DNA of 47,417 nt. It comes from Bacteroidales bacterium (GTDB lineage Bacteria > Bacteroidota > Bacteroidia > Bacteroidales > UBA932). The stretch is taken from contig VSOK01000017.1 of the NCBI GenBank assembly GCA_009774765.1, positions 1 to 47,417 on the forward strand, written 5' to 3'. The notes below the pieces were generated by a model, which saw only the letters and a list, made by a program, of their open reading frames with translations, was not told where the DNA came from and did no database searches. The position numbers were made by a program, and so were the translations under genes. Of the stretch, positions 1-8,990 are shown one piece after another; the stretch's first letter is position 1; every line of letters starts with the position of its first letter.

Positions 1-1407
1 CTTCTGCCTCTGGCAGGCGTCTGCGCGGCAAACAGCCAGGAACGTACCGGAGACATTACTCTTGCTGACGGCCGTGTTCCTGTGCGCAACCTTGCCGTAT
101 CCCGTTCCGGCGACAACCTCTTCGTGTCGATGGACATAGACATTTCGGGGCTGTCGGTAAAGACAAACCGTGAAGTCATTCTTACGCCGTCGCTGACAGA
201 CGGTACGGACAGCCTTGTCCTTCCTTCAGTGATGATAGCCGGGCGCAACCGCTATTATCATCACCTTCGTAACGGCCTTGAGAGCGAGAACGCCTTGCTT
301 TACCGTATCGGAAAGTCCGATGTGATAGAATACCGCACTGTCATTCCTTATGAGGGCTGGATGAGTTCCGCCGATCTTGTTACGGGTAATGAGCTTCGCG
401 GCTGCTGCGGTGAGGCGATCGGCGGTATCAGCGAGCCTCTTATGTCGCTCGGCCTTGAGCCGGAGCGTTTCGTTCCCGTGTTCGTCTATCTCCGTCCTGC
501 AGGCGAATCCGTTAAGGTCCGGGTCGAGAGCGGCACGGCCTACATCGATTATCCTGTGAGCCGCACTGACATAGATCCCGGTTACCGTAACAACCGTTTC
601 GAGCTCGAGAAGATCCTGTCTACGATAGACGTCGTGCGCAACGATTCCGATACCCGCATAATGTCTGTAAGAATAAAGGGTTATGCGTCTCCGGAGAGCC
701 CTTATGAGAACAATGAGCGTCTGGCCAAAGGCCGTACCGAGACGTTGAAATCCTATGTCCTCGGACAGTATGGCTTCGCTGACTCCCTCATCACCACGTC
801 CTACGAGGCCGAGGACTGGGCCGGTCTTGAGCGTTATGTCGAGAGCTCGTCTCTCGGTGGCCGTGATGGTATTCTTGAGATCATCCGCAGCGGCCTTGAG
901 CCTGACGCGAGGGAATGGAAGCTCAAGAAGACCTATCCCGAAGCCTATGCCTATCTGTTGAGGAACGTCTATCCGTCGCTCCGCCATTCTGACTATGCCG
1001 TTGAGTACGAGGTCCGCGCATATACCGACATAGAAGAGATAAGGCGTCTTCTGAAGAGCCGTCCCCAGAATCTGAGCCTCGGCGAGATGTACCTTGCCGC
1101 GGGTTCAATGGAGGTCGGGAGCTCCGAGTACAACGAGGTGTTCGAGATAGCGGTCCGTATGTTCCCCGAGGACGAGGCTGCGAACCTGAATGCTGCAAAC
1201 ACTGCGATGAGCCTTGGTGATCTTGAGCGTGCTTCAAAATATCTGGCCAAGGCCGGTGACAGCGCGGAGGCCGTGTATGCGAGAGGAGTGTACAGTGCTC
1301 TCAATGGCGATTGGGACGAGGCTATGCTGCTGTTCTCGGAAGCAGGTGAATCAGGTATAAGCCAGGCGGCTGAAGCTATGGAGCAGACCAGAAAATTAAG
1401 TGAATAA
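1..1407 (+). CDS. DUF3868 / OmpA-like fimbrial accessory protein (5' partial)
   Basis: The frame is open from base 1, so the N-terminus lies outside the window; the first visible residues (LLPLAGVCAANSQ) look like the end of a signal peptide. The N-terminal part has the DUF3868 pattern (RVPVRNLAVSRSGDNLFVSMDI, then GRNRYYHHLRNG split over two blocks). The middle carries an OmpA-like peptidoglycan-binding stretch (IKGYASPESPYENNERLAKGR), and the C-terminal 100 residues look like TPR helices with alternating Ala/Leu. Proteins of this type are usually encoded just upstream of Mfa1-type major fimbrial subunits in Bacteroidales and probably help anchor or assemble the fimbria at the cell wall; that role is inferred from family and position. 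It is 27 nt upstream of the major subunit gene, so the two are likely co-transcribed. The GTG at 82 is an internal codon, not the start. Confidence 0.85.
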   Translation, partial: LLPLAGVCAANSQERTGDITLADGRVPVRNLAVSRSGDNLFVSMDIDISGLSVKTNREVILTPSLTDGTDSLVLPSVMIAGRNRYYHHLRNGLESENALLYRIGKSDVIEYRTVIPYEGWMSSADLVTGNELRGCCGEAIGGISEPLMSLGLEPERFVPVFVYLRPAGESVKVRVESGTAYIDYPVSRTDIDPGYRNNRFELEKILSTIDVVRNDSDTRIMSVRIKGYASPESPYENNERLAKGRTETLKSYVLGQYGFADSLITTSYEAEDWAGLERYVESSSLGGRDGILEIIRSGLEPDAREWKLKKTYPEAYAYLLRNVYPSLRHSDYAVEYEVRAYTDIEEIRRLLKSRPQNLSLGEMYLAAGSMEVGSSEYNEVFEIAVRMFPEDEAANLNAANTAMSLGDLERASKYLAKAGDSAEAVYARGVYSALNGDWDEAMLLFSEAGESGISQAAEAMEQTRKLSE

Positions 1408-1434
1408 TACATATACACATTAATACAATAATTT

Positions 1435-3324
1435 ATGAAAACAAAACTTTTCTTAGGGCTTGCAGCAGGTCTTCTTCTGGCTTCCTGTGCCCAGAAAGAA
1501 ACTCTTGATGTGGAGAGGGACACCATTGCGAAAGCAGATGAGACCCGCTATATCAGAGTCGCCCTCAGTAATCCTTCCGCTGTAACCAAAGCGGATTTTG
1601 AGGCAGGTACAGGTGTTGAAAATAATGTTGCGACAGCACATTTCGTCTTTTATGACAAAAATGGCGAGCCTCTTGGCCCTCCGGTGCAGTTCATAGATGC
1701 TTTGGAGTGGCAGGATGACTCTGCGGATCAGAATGTTGAAAAATTCGCCACTGCTACAGTTCCTGTGGATGTTGTCAAGGGCAAAGAGATTCCTGCATAC
1801 GTAGTCTGCCTTCTGAATGCCGGCAATGAAATCAGCGTAGATAATACTTATACTATGGATGATCTGCGCAGGATAACACGTGATGATGTCAAAAGCGGTG
1901 AAGGTGATGCTACTGTTTTCCCTATGATAAACTCCGTATATTACGGGGCGGATCCTTTCTATGGTGAAAATCAGCGTATATTCGGTACTCCTATAGAAAT
2001 CGACCAGATGTACCCGACTCCTGAGGAAGCTGTCAATGGAAAAGCTTTGAATATCTATGTCGAGCGTTTTGCTGCAAAAGTTTCTATGGATTTGAGCAAT
2101 GTCGATATCGCTCCTTATACAGCAGTTCCTGGATACACACTTGATTTTGTGCCTGTCGCATGGGGAATAAACGCAGATGAATCCAAGACTTATATAGCCA
2201 AACGCTTTGCTGACAGTGATGCGGATGTCGCACCTCCTGCATTTGGAAACATCAATACTGCACTTGGAGGATGGTGGAACGATGCTCCTAATCACCGTTC
2301 CTATTGGTCTTGTTCTCCTGCATATTATTCCACGACCTTCCCTCGCGTGTCTGATGACATCCGTGACAAATATGCAGAGATGGAAAAGGCGGCTGAGACT
2401 CCAAACGGTTCAGGTGCTCTTGTCGGAGACTATAGACTGAAATATTACAGCTATAACCAGCTTGCAGCCAATGCTATCGCAAAAGGTGAATCCAACAGCT
2501 TGTACGTGAAAGAAAATACGGCTTCCATAAAGGCCTTTACTTCCGAGAATCCTAAATCCGCAGTTCCTTCAGCTGTAATCATAGGAAAATACACTGTGAC
2601 ACCTGATGGCGGGACACCTATTGAGAATACTACATTTTATCTTTATGGAGGAAATGAAAATCTGTATTTTGAGCACGGCAGCAATATTGAAGGAGGCAAG
2701 TCAATCCTTGAGGTTATGCTGAACAGCCAGTCTATACTCGCAATAGATGAAAACGGTACGCTGCTGAGAACGGACAGGCTTGCTGCTTATACGTCTAATC
2801 TTAAAGTGGATCACCCTTCTGCAGGAGTCCGTGCCAATCAGGTTGTGCCTGCACGTTTTGTGACTCTTCAGGTCGGCAGCACTTCAGCTGATTACCTTCC
2901 TTTGTATTATATGGACAGGGAGGCTGACGGCGGTCCTTCATGGGTACAGATTACTGACAACAATGTAGATAAGGTCAATGCCCTGCTTATGCAGTCTGTG
3001 GCTTTTGCCAAGACATTCGTTGACGGCTGCTGCTACTATTCGGTTCCTGTCAAACATTCCGGATATTCTTCACAGAACGGAAATGGAAATCTTGAGCCGA
3101 GTAACAAGGACTTCGACTGGACAAAAGTACAGGCAGGAGCTTTCGGTATAGTGCGCAACCATTCGTACTCAATCAATGTCAAGAGCATAAAAGGTCTTGC
3201 GACAGGACTGCACGGACTTGACAATCCTATCGTTCCTCCTATGGACGAGGACAAGTATTTTGTGGCATACCGTCTTAATATTCTCAGCTGGGCTGTAGTA
3301 GGCCAGCAGGATGTTGAGCTTTAG
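1435..3324 (+). CDS. Mfa1-like major fimbrial subunit (lipoprotein precursor)
   Basis: A 629-residue protein with a lipoprotein signal peptide; the lipobox LASC puts the lipidated Cys at position 18. The length, the beta-rich sequence with no membrane segments, and the C-terminal segment (LNILSWAVVGQQDVEL) fit the Mfa1-family structural subunit, whose C-terminal strand is used for donor-strand polymerisation after the N-terminal strand is removed by a trypsin-like protease. Exact processing sites cannot be read with certainty. It follows the DUF3868 gene and precedes an Mfa2-type anchor gene, the standard order of Bacteroidales fimbrial operons. Codon use is more AT-rich than in the upstream gene, which suits a fast-evolving surface antigen. 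A hairpin-plus-T-run follows the stop and may reduce expression of the genes downstream. Confidence 0.85.
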   Translation: MKTKLFLGLAAGLLLASCAQKETLDVERDTIAKADETRYIRVALSNPSAVTKADFEAGTGVENNVATAHFVFYDKNGEPLGPPVQFIDALEWQDDSADQNVEKFATATVPVDVVKGKEIPAYVVCLLNAGNEISVDNTYTMDDLRRITRDDVKSGEGDATVFPMINSVYYGADPFYGENQRIFGTPIEIDQMYPTPEEAVNGKALNIYVERFAAKVSMDLSNVDIAPYTAVPGYTLDFVPVAWGINADESKTYIAKRFADSDADVAPPAFGNINTALGGWWNDAPNHRSYWSCSPAYYSTTFPRVSDDIRDKYAEMEKAAETPNGSGALVGDYRLKYYSYNQLAANAIAKGESNSLYVKENTASIKAFTSENPKSAVPSAVIIGKYTVTPDGGTPIENTTFYLYGGNENLYFEHGSNIEGGKSILEVMLNSQSILAIDENGTLLRTDRLAAYTSNLKVDHPSAGVRANQVVPARFVTLQVGSTSADYLPLYYMDREADGGPSWVQITDNNVDKVNALLMQSVAFAKTFVDGCCYYSVPVKHSGYSSQNGNGNLEPSNKDFDWTKVQAGAFGIVRNHSYSINVKSIKGLATGLHGLDNPIVPPMDEDKYFVAYRLNILSWAVVGQQDVEL

Positions 3325-3345
3325 CGGTCACATTATCCACAATAA

Positions 3346-3405
3346 ACGTGTCATTTTTGTCCGTACCCGGCATCTGCCGCCGGATCGGAGCTGACACGTA
3401 TTTTT
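3346..3405 (+). terminator. possible partial terminator between major subunit and anchor genes
   Basis: ACGTGTCA (3346-3353) is perfectly complementary to TGACACGT (3392-3399), and the second arm is followed by ATTTTT. A second GC-rich hairpin (CCCGGG at 3406-3411 with CCCGGG at 3428-3433) follows before the next start codon. The 133-nt gap is the longest in this operon. Partial termination here would lower the anchor and tip proteins relative to the major subunit. This is inferred from the sequence only; the 8-bp stem closes a large loop, so the strength is uncertain. Confidence 0.4.
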
Positions 3406-3457
3406 CCCGGGCGGGCCTGACCGCCTTCCCGGGAGCAGAATAAAAAGAAACAGGTTT

Positions 3458-4492
3458 ATGAAAAAGTTCAGGATACTATGCCTTGTATCGGCAGCGGCGG
3501 TTTTGCTGATGTCGGCTCTCTCTTGTGAGACGATATATGATGATATCGCTCCTTGTGTGACTGAATACAGGGTAAAGTTCAAGTATGAATACAACATCAA
3601 GGACGTGGATGCTTTCCACAAGGAAGTGGAGTCCGTGGATTTATGGCTGTTCTCTACTGACGGAAGGCTTGTATGGCACGGGAGTGAATCAGGGGAAGTC
3701 CTCAGAAATGAAGACTACAGGATGACGGTCCCTGTTGAGCCGGGTGTCTATGATGCCGTGGTGTGGGGAGGTCTCAAAGACCGTCCTGTATATGTCCTTG
3801 GTGCGGATAAGCCTGAATCTCTCAATGATCTTTCCGTTTCACTGAAGACTGAGTCGGATGTTGACGGGACATATTTAGGGGAGGATCTGACAGGTCTTTA
3901 TAATGGATTTTCACGTGTGGTGTTTGAAGAGCCTGAATTCGGCGGCTTTTCGGACGTTGCCGTGGAGCTCAAGAAAAATACGAATGTCATCAGGGTTATG
4001 CTCCAGTATTACCGGAGTGAAAATGCATCAGGCAAGGTGATGTCTCCCGGTGACTTTGACTTTTTCATTGAAGATTCCGTGTCGGAGATGAACTATGACA
4101 ACAGTATAGCCGGCAGTTCACCTTTCACCTACAGATGGTGGATGAAGAACTCTGTTTCTGCAGGATTTGATTTCGAGGAGCCGGGGACCATAACACAAGT
4201 CAACGGGCTTTTGGCCGAGAGGACGGTCGGCAGGCTTATGGCTGACAGACAGCCGGTGCTGAAGGTCAGACGCAATGTGGACGGTGTGGAAATCATACGG
4301 TTGCCTCTTGTCAAATATCTTCTGATGATAAAAGGAGAGTACAGGAAGAAAATGGGCGACCAGGAGTTTCTGGACAGGCTCGACGAGTACAATCTGACAT
4401 TTTTCCTTGACGGTGATGACAAATGGTATATGGCAGCGGGCATACATATCAACAGTTGGGTGATAGTACCTGAACAGGATACAGATTTTTAA
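3458..4492 (+). CDS. FimB/Mfa2-family fimbrial anchor lipoprotein
   Basis: A 344-residue lipoprotein precursor; the signal peptide ends in ALSC with Cys23. The segment after the Cys (CETIYDDIAPCVTEYRVKF, then DAFHKEVESVDLWLFSTDG) is the typical start of Mfa2/FimB proteins: a short spacer, a second Cys, then an immunoglobulin-like strand pattern. These proteins anchor the fimbrial base to the outer membrane and limit filament length, as known for Mfa2 and FimB of Porphyromonas. No transmembrane segment is seen after the signal peptide. It lies 133 nt after the major subunit gene and 21 nt before the next lipoprotein gene, so one operon is likely. Confidence 0.85.
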   Translation: MKKFRILCLVSAAAVLLMSALSCETIYDDIAPCVTEYRVKFKYEYNIKDVDAFHKEVESVDLWLFSTDGRLVWHGSESGEVLRNEDYRMTVPVEPGVYDAVVWGGLKDRPVYVLGADKPESLNDLSVSLKTESDVDGTYLGEDLTGLYNGFSRVVFEEPEFGGFSDVAVELKKNTNVIRVMLQYYRSENASGKVMSPGDFDFFIEDSVSEMNYDNSIAGSSPFTYRWWMKNSVSAGFDFEEPGTITQVNGLLAERTVGRLMADRQPVLKVRRNVDGVEIIRLPLVKYLLMIKGEYRKKMGDQEFLDRLDEYNLTFFLDGDDKWYMAAGIHINSWVIVPEQDTDF

Positions 4493-4513
4493 CGGACGAA
4501 CAATAGCACAGAT

Positions 4514-5692
4514 ATGACAATGGCTGATATAACGCGTCGGATCCTGGCAGTGGCAACGGTTCTGGGAATATCCCTTCTTCTGGCGGGATGTATCCAGGAC
4601 AGGCTTGACGGATGTCCTTTGGATGTGGACGGCAGGGAGATAACAATGACTTTCCGTATCTCTACCTATGGTACTGTCGGTACAAAGTCGGTAGTCGGTG
4701 AGGAGACCGGTACTGTTGCGGAAAACTGGATCGACCCTGAGACTGTCAGATTCCTTCTTTTTACAAAGGGAGGAGGATTTCTGCAGGATATAACAGCTGT
4801 AGCCCGGGAGCAGAAGCAGCTTGATGTGGCAGACGGAACATATTCCCAGTATATCGTCACCGCGACTTTCAAGGAGCCTTATTTCTCGGCCGCTGCGGTG
4901 GACGGGAATGTTGAATTCCAGATAATGGTTCTTGCAAACTGGCCTGCCCCGGCCCTGGACGGAATCAGTGGCATCCGGAGTGTTTCCGGGATTGAGGAGC
5001 TTCGCGCATCCTATACGATGCCTGAAGATTTCTTTCCTGCCTATGACCCTGCTTCCGATGCGGGTACAGGCATTCCTATGTATGGTCTGAAAGGATTCAA
5101 GGTGTCACAGCGGCAGCTGTTTGAGAGCACGGAACTGGATCCTGTGGAGCTGTATGATCCTGCAGCGGGCGATATCAGGGAAAATATCAATATGCTCCGA
5201 TGCCTGGCCAAAGTTGAGGTCATTGACAATATCGGAGATAAGGATGAAGATGGATATCCTTGCATAGAGACTGTGTCTATGCTCAATCGAAACAATGTCG
5301 CTCTCCTGATTCCCGGAGGGTTTGAAAACGGTGTACAGGTCACTTCTCCGAGCTATCCTGCCGATCCGGTACTTGACAGCAGCGCAAAAGCAATGTCGGA
5401 AACGGATGGGGCATTCACGGCTTATATTCCGGAGATTTCTTTCAAAGACCTTAATGGCGGCAACAAGGCGTTTGCTGTTGTTGTCCGTAACAGCGGCATT
5501 GCGACTGATGTGACCAGATATGAAGTCGCCATTCCTGCGGAAAACAATGCCTGGGGTGCGGCACTGCTGAGGAACCACATCTACAGATTAAGCGTAAATC
5601 TGTCTTCGAACATAAGATTGGAATATACTGTCTGTCCGTGGGATGAATCCGGGGAGATAGAGATACCGGATTATCCGGAACAGGAAAATTAA
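4514..5692 (+). CDS. second Mfa2/FimB-like fimbrial lipoprotein (minor subunit)
   Basis: A 392-residue lipoprotein precursor with lipobox LAGC (Cys26) followed by IQDRLDGCPLDVDGREITMT, which repeats the Cys-spacer-DxxxxC arrangement of the upstream anchor protein. The C-terminal part (IYRLSVNLSSNIRLEYTV, then CPWDESGEI) resembles the last strands of fimbrillin-fold proteins. It is probably a minor subunit, such as an adaptor between shaft and tip, or a second anchor; sequence alone does not decide. An alternative ATG two codons downstream (4520) is possible. The next gene begins only a few bases after the stop, so translation may be coupled. Confidence 0.7.
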   Translation: MTMADITRRILAVATVLGISLLLAGCIQDRLDGCPLDVDGREITMTFRISTYGTVGTKSVVGEETGTVAENWIDPETVRFLLFTKGGGFLQDITAVAREQKQLDVADGTYSQYIVTATFKEPYFSAAAVDGNVEFQIMVLANWPAPALDGISGIRSVSGIEELRASYTMPEDFFPAYDPASDAGTGIPMYGLKGFKVSQRQLFESTELDPVELYDPAAGDIRENINMLRCLAKVEVIDNIGDKDEDGYPCIETVSMLNRNNVALLIPGGFENGVQVTSPSYPADPVLDSSAKAMSETDGAFTAYIPEISFKDLNGGNKAFAVVVRNSGIATDVTRYEVAIPAENNAWGAALLRNHIYRLSVNLSSNIRLEYTVCPWDESGEIEIPDYPEQEN

Positions 5693-5698
5693 TTGATT

Positions 5699-8600
5699 AT
5701 GGAAAGAAAGGGTCATAAATATTTGTCATTTATTGCAGCAGTCCTGTGTGTGGCGGGCCTTTCCGCTGTATCCTGCAGTATAGAGGAAAGTTTTTCGGAA
5801 CAGGACTCTCAGGATGGACTTCCGGCCGAGATTGAGCTGAGGCTGTCGGTCCCTGATATGTCTGTGGGCACACGCGCTCTTACCGAGCAGCAGGAGCTGA
5901 CAGTCAACAATATATGGATCGGTATATATGATGCGAAATCAGGACGGCTGAAAAACCGGTATTATTATACTGTAAGTCACGAAGACAGGCATAATCCCCA
6001 TTTCCTGCCTCCGGCTGACGGCGGCTATCTGAAGACAAGTTCCGGAGAAAGCTATATCGTGGCGGTCGCCAATGCCGGTGACAGCAACGGTATCAGCAGT
6101 GATCCTTCTGTCGGCCCTCAGGACGGCACTCTGACCAATCTTCTGGAACTGCTGGATAATGCCGATACGTTCGACAAATACAAATCGGTTGCGGCCGCGC
6201 TTCCGAGTCCTTCCATTGTGGAATACACTGAAGCAAATATCGTGATGTCAGGTTCATATACCTCATCTTCCGAAGGTTTTCATCCTGGAAAGCCTGGTAT
6301 CGAGCCGGTGTATATCAGAAAGGGATATTCTTCGTTGTCCGGACGCATACACCTCAGAAGGGTGATTTCCAAGGTGAACTTCAGTATAAAGGCTGCTCCG
6401 GGCATTACCGTGCGTCCTGCTTCCTGGAGGGTTGTGAACAATCCCCGTATGTGCTTCATATATGAGCGCGAGGACAATGATGCGGACGGATTTACAAATG
6501 CCGGTGATGTCGTCACGGGACATCTGACGGACGCTTCGCCCAATGCCAATTATGGGGCATCTGTACCTGAGACAGAAATTGCAGGAACCTCCGCAGGAGG
6601 ATATTCATTCAGTTTCTATACATACGAAAACAAAAGGACGGGAATTATTCCGGTACCTGTAGAGGACGGTATGGACCCTTATTATGCAAGGGAAAAGGAA
6701 TACAAGACAGGTGACGGGGAAAACAGCGGCATCTATGCCTCGCTGTGCAGTGACGGAAGTACTCCTGACATTCTCAATAATGTGAACCGTAACAATTTTG
6801 CCACATACGTTGAGATTGCCTGCAATGTGTCATATACCACTGACGATAATGTAAACCGTACAGGCACTGCCATATACACTGTCCATCTCGGATATATGGA
6901 CAATGATGCGAATGACTTCAATGTGCGGAGGAATTACAGGTACAATTATTCAATGACCATATTCGGACTCAACCAGATTGTGCTCGAGGCAAGCGGAGCG
7001 GAGAAATATCCAGGTCTTGAGGGAGATGTGATAGACGCCACCGAGGAAATCGTCACGGTGGATGCCCATTATGGAATCTATAATATCTCTTTGAGCAACA
7101 GGGAGCGTGCGAGGCTGCATTATTCGATAAAGGCTCCTTATGATGATGACGTCAAGGAAATCGAAGGAGGATTTATCAGCGTTGACGGTCAGGGTGAGAT
7201 AGTGACGACGTCTGAAAACAATGAATATTACAACTGGGTGCGCATAAAGCCTACTTCCAGAGCAGATGTGTTCGCTGAATACAAGACCGGAACTGCTGAT
7301 GACCCATGGTATCTGGACGACCTTCTTGATGTTCAGAAGCATCCCGGATATAACGGGAACAAAGACCCGGAGAACGGTGTGCAGCAGTATTATACGGTCT
7401 TTATCAATGAGCACGTGTATGACAGGGACGGTGAAGATCCCCATCCTTTGAATGACTGGGTCAGATTTGTCAATAAAAGCGTCCCGAGGTCTGTACTGCT
7501 GCTTGTACAGGATGTGGATGTGTCGTCTGACAGTGAAAGCCGTTATTCAAAAGGGAAATATCTGATAAGGCAGCATTCCATACAGACATATTATTCGACC
7601 GACCTGGCCAACTTTACAGGTGTGGCTACCGCTTTGGGGGTTGAGCATATCAATGAATCATACGGAAAGAGAATTGACTGGAGATGGGCTGCTCCGTCTG
7701 TTGACGGCAATGGAACGACGACGGAAACAGGCAACAGTGACCTGTCCAACAGCAACGGACGCTGGAATCTCTGGAAATTTCTGAATAATGCCACTAATGG
7801 AAAGAATAATCCGGGAAGTGGGGGAGAGGCATCCCGCCAATGGTTCAATAGCACTATGGCTACTCAGATGGCTACAGCTTCTTACGGTATGATACGCTAT
7901 GTAAATGCTCAGGGGGCAGTTCAGACCAGGCGTTCCGGTTTTATGCAGAAAGATGAGGAAGGATATGCCGTGCCTGCACTTGCATATTATACATCTGCGT
8001 CAGATACAAGGAGCAATGACCCTCAGAATGTGGACCGTTATTATGAGGCTGTCGCATTGTGTATGAGCCGTAACAGGGACCTTGACGGGGATGGACAGAT
8101 AAGCCCTGACGAGGTGAGATGGTATCTCCCTGCCGAGGGAAAATATGAGCGTATCATGCTCGGACGTAACTCGTTGCAGACTCCTCTGTTCTCCATATCC
8201 AATGGTAATTATTATACGAATTCCAATGATGAAATCGCGGAAAAGCATAACAATTATGGATATGACGGGACTATAGGTGCCACCGGCTCGGATAACCAGA
8301 TACAGTTCATATCTTCCGACCATATGAAATTCTTCCCTGAGGAAGGGGGATCCTACCATAGGAATATCAGTATCTATTGGCCTAATGGAGGTACATCATA
8401 CGGAAGATATCCTTGGAATATACGTTGCGTGAGGAATCTCGGAGTGGATTTGAGCTCCGTTACAGTGAATCCCGCTGATGATCCTGTGGAAAAGGCATAT
8501 CACTATGATGCCGCAAACCGTGTATTTGATATGACGCATTACTACGGCAATTCTCTTAGAGGTCCTGTCAATACCTATATCGAAGTGCACAGTGTCCTGG

Positions 8601-8965
8601 ACTTTGACAAGAACAAGACTCCGAAGAAAATGAAGGTTTCTTCCTCGGAGGCAAGCTATAGGCTGGGTGATAATTTTGACGGAGCCCGTTACAATACTGT
8701 CAAGGACGCGCTTGATGCCAATGCTCCTTGTGCCGGGTATAGTGAGACAGGAGACGGAGGCGCGACCTGGAGGGCTCCCAATCAGAGGGAACTGCTTATG
8801 ATGATCAATGAAGGGCTTTTGAGCAGTACGACTTTTTCCTGTACTATGGAGGGTTACGGTGAACGTACCAGATTCTCCTGCAGCAGTAGCGGTAAGATTA
8901 TGTTTATGAATAAGCCTCAAACAAGTGGGTCATTCTCGGTACGCTGTGTCCGCGACCTTGAATAG
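5699..8965 (+). CDS. large DUF4906-type fimbrial tip-like lipoprotein
   Basis: A 1088-residue precursor. I chose ATG 5699 over TTG 5693 because it starts directly at the basic signal peptide (MERKGHKYLSF); the lipobox is AVSC with Cys26. The N-terminal half is beta-rich and fimbrillin-like. Around residues 794-805 there is an EF-hand-like calcium loop (RDLDGDGQISPDEVRWYLPA). The C-terminal 300 residues hold two related units: each has a WYLPAEGKYERIML / WRAPNQRELLMM segment and ends in IRCVRNL (about residue 908) or VRCVRDL (about 1081). Such large proteins usually end Mfa-type operons in Bacteroidales and are thought to be tip adhesins; ligand unknown. It is the last gene of the operon and is convergent with uvrA, 25 nt apart. 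Confidence 0.75.
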   Translation: MERKGHKYLSFIAAVLCVAGLSAVSCSIEESFSEQDSQDGLPAEIELRLSVPDMSVGTRALTEQQELTVNNIWIGIYDAKSGRLKNRYYYTVSHEDRHNPHFLPPADGGYLKTSSGESYIVAVANAGDSNGISSDPSVGPQDGTLTNLLELLDNADTFDKYKSVAAALPSPSIVEYTEANIVMSGSYTSSSEGFHPGKPGIEPVYIRKGYSSLSGRIHLRRVISKVNFSIKAAPGITVRPASWRVVNNPRMCFIYEREDNDADGFTNAGDVVTGHLTDASPNANYGASVPETEIAGTSAGGYSFSFYTYENKRTGIIPVPVEDGMDPYYAREKEYKTGDGENSGIYASLCSDGSTPDILNNVNRNNFATYVEIACNVSYTTDDNVNRTGTAIYTVHLGYMDNDANDFNVRRNYRYNYSMTIFGLNQIVLEASGAEKYPGLEGDVIDATEEIVTVDAHYGIYNISLSNRERARLHYSIKAPYDDDVKEIEGGFISVDGQGEIVTTSENNEYYNWVRIKPTSRADVFAEYKTGTADDPWYLDDLLDVQKHPGYNGNKDPENGVQQYYTVFINEHVYDRDGEDPHPLNDWVRFVNKSVPRSVLLLVQDVDVSSDSESRYSKGKYLIRQHSIQTYYSTDLANFTGVATALGVEHINESYGKRIDWRWAAPSVDGNGTTTETGNSDLSNSNGRWNLWKFLNNATNGKNNPGSGGEASRQWFNSTMATQMATASYGMIRYVNAQGAVQTRRSGFMQKDEEGYAVPALAYYTSASDTRSNDPQNVDRYYEAVALCMSRNRDLDGDGQISPDEVRWYLPAEGKYERIMLGRNSLQTPLFSISNGNYYTNSNDEIAEKHNNYGYDGTIGATGSDNQIQFISSDHMKFFPEEGGSYHRNISIYWPNGGTSYGRYPWNIRCVRNLGVDLSSVTVNPADDPVEKAYHYDAANRVFDMTHYYGNSLRGPVNTYIEVHSVLDFDKNKTPKKMKVSSSEASYRLGDNFDGARYNTVKDALDANAPCAGYSETGDGGATWRAPNQRELLMMINEGLLSSTTFSCTMEGYGERTRFSCSSSGKIMFMNKPQTSGSFSVRCVRDLE

Positions 8966-8990
8966 TCAGGGGCACAGCGGTCTGAACTGA

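Noticed and set aside
226..987. Long antisense open frame inside the DUF3868 gene
   Set aside because: It lies opposite a clear family match with normal codon use, has no recognisable domain or promoter, and is best seen as a shadow frame.
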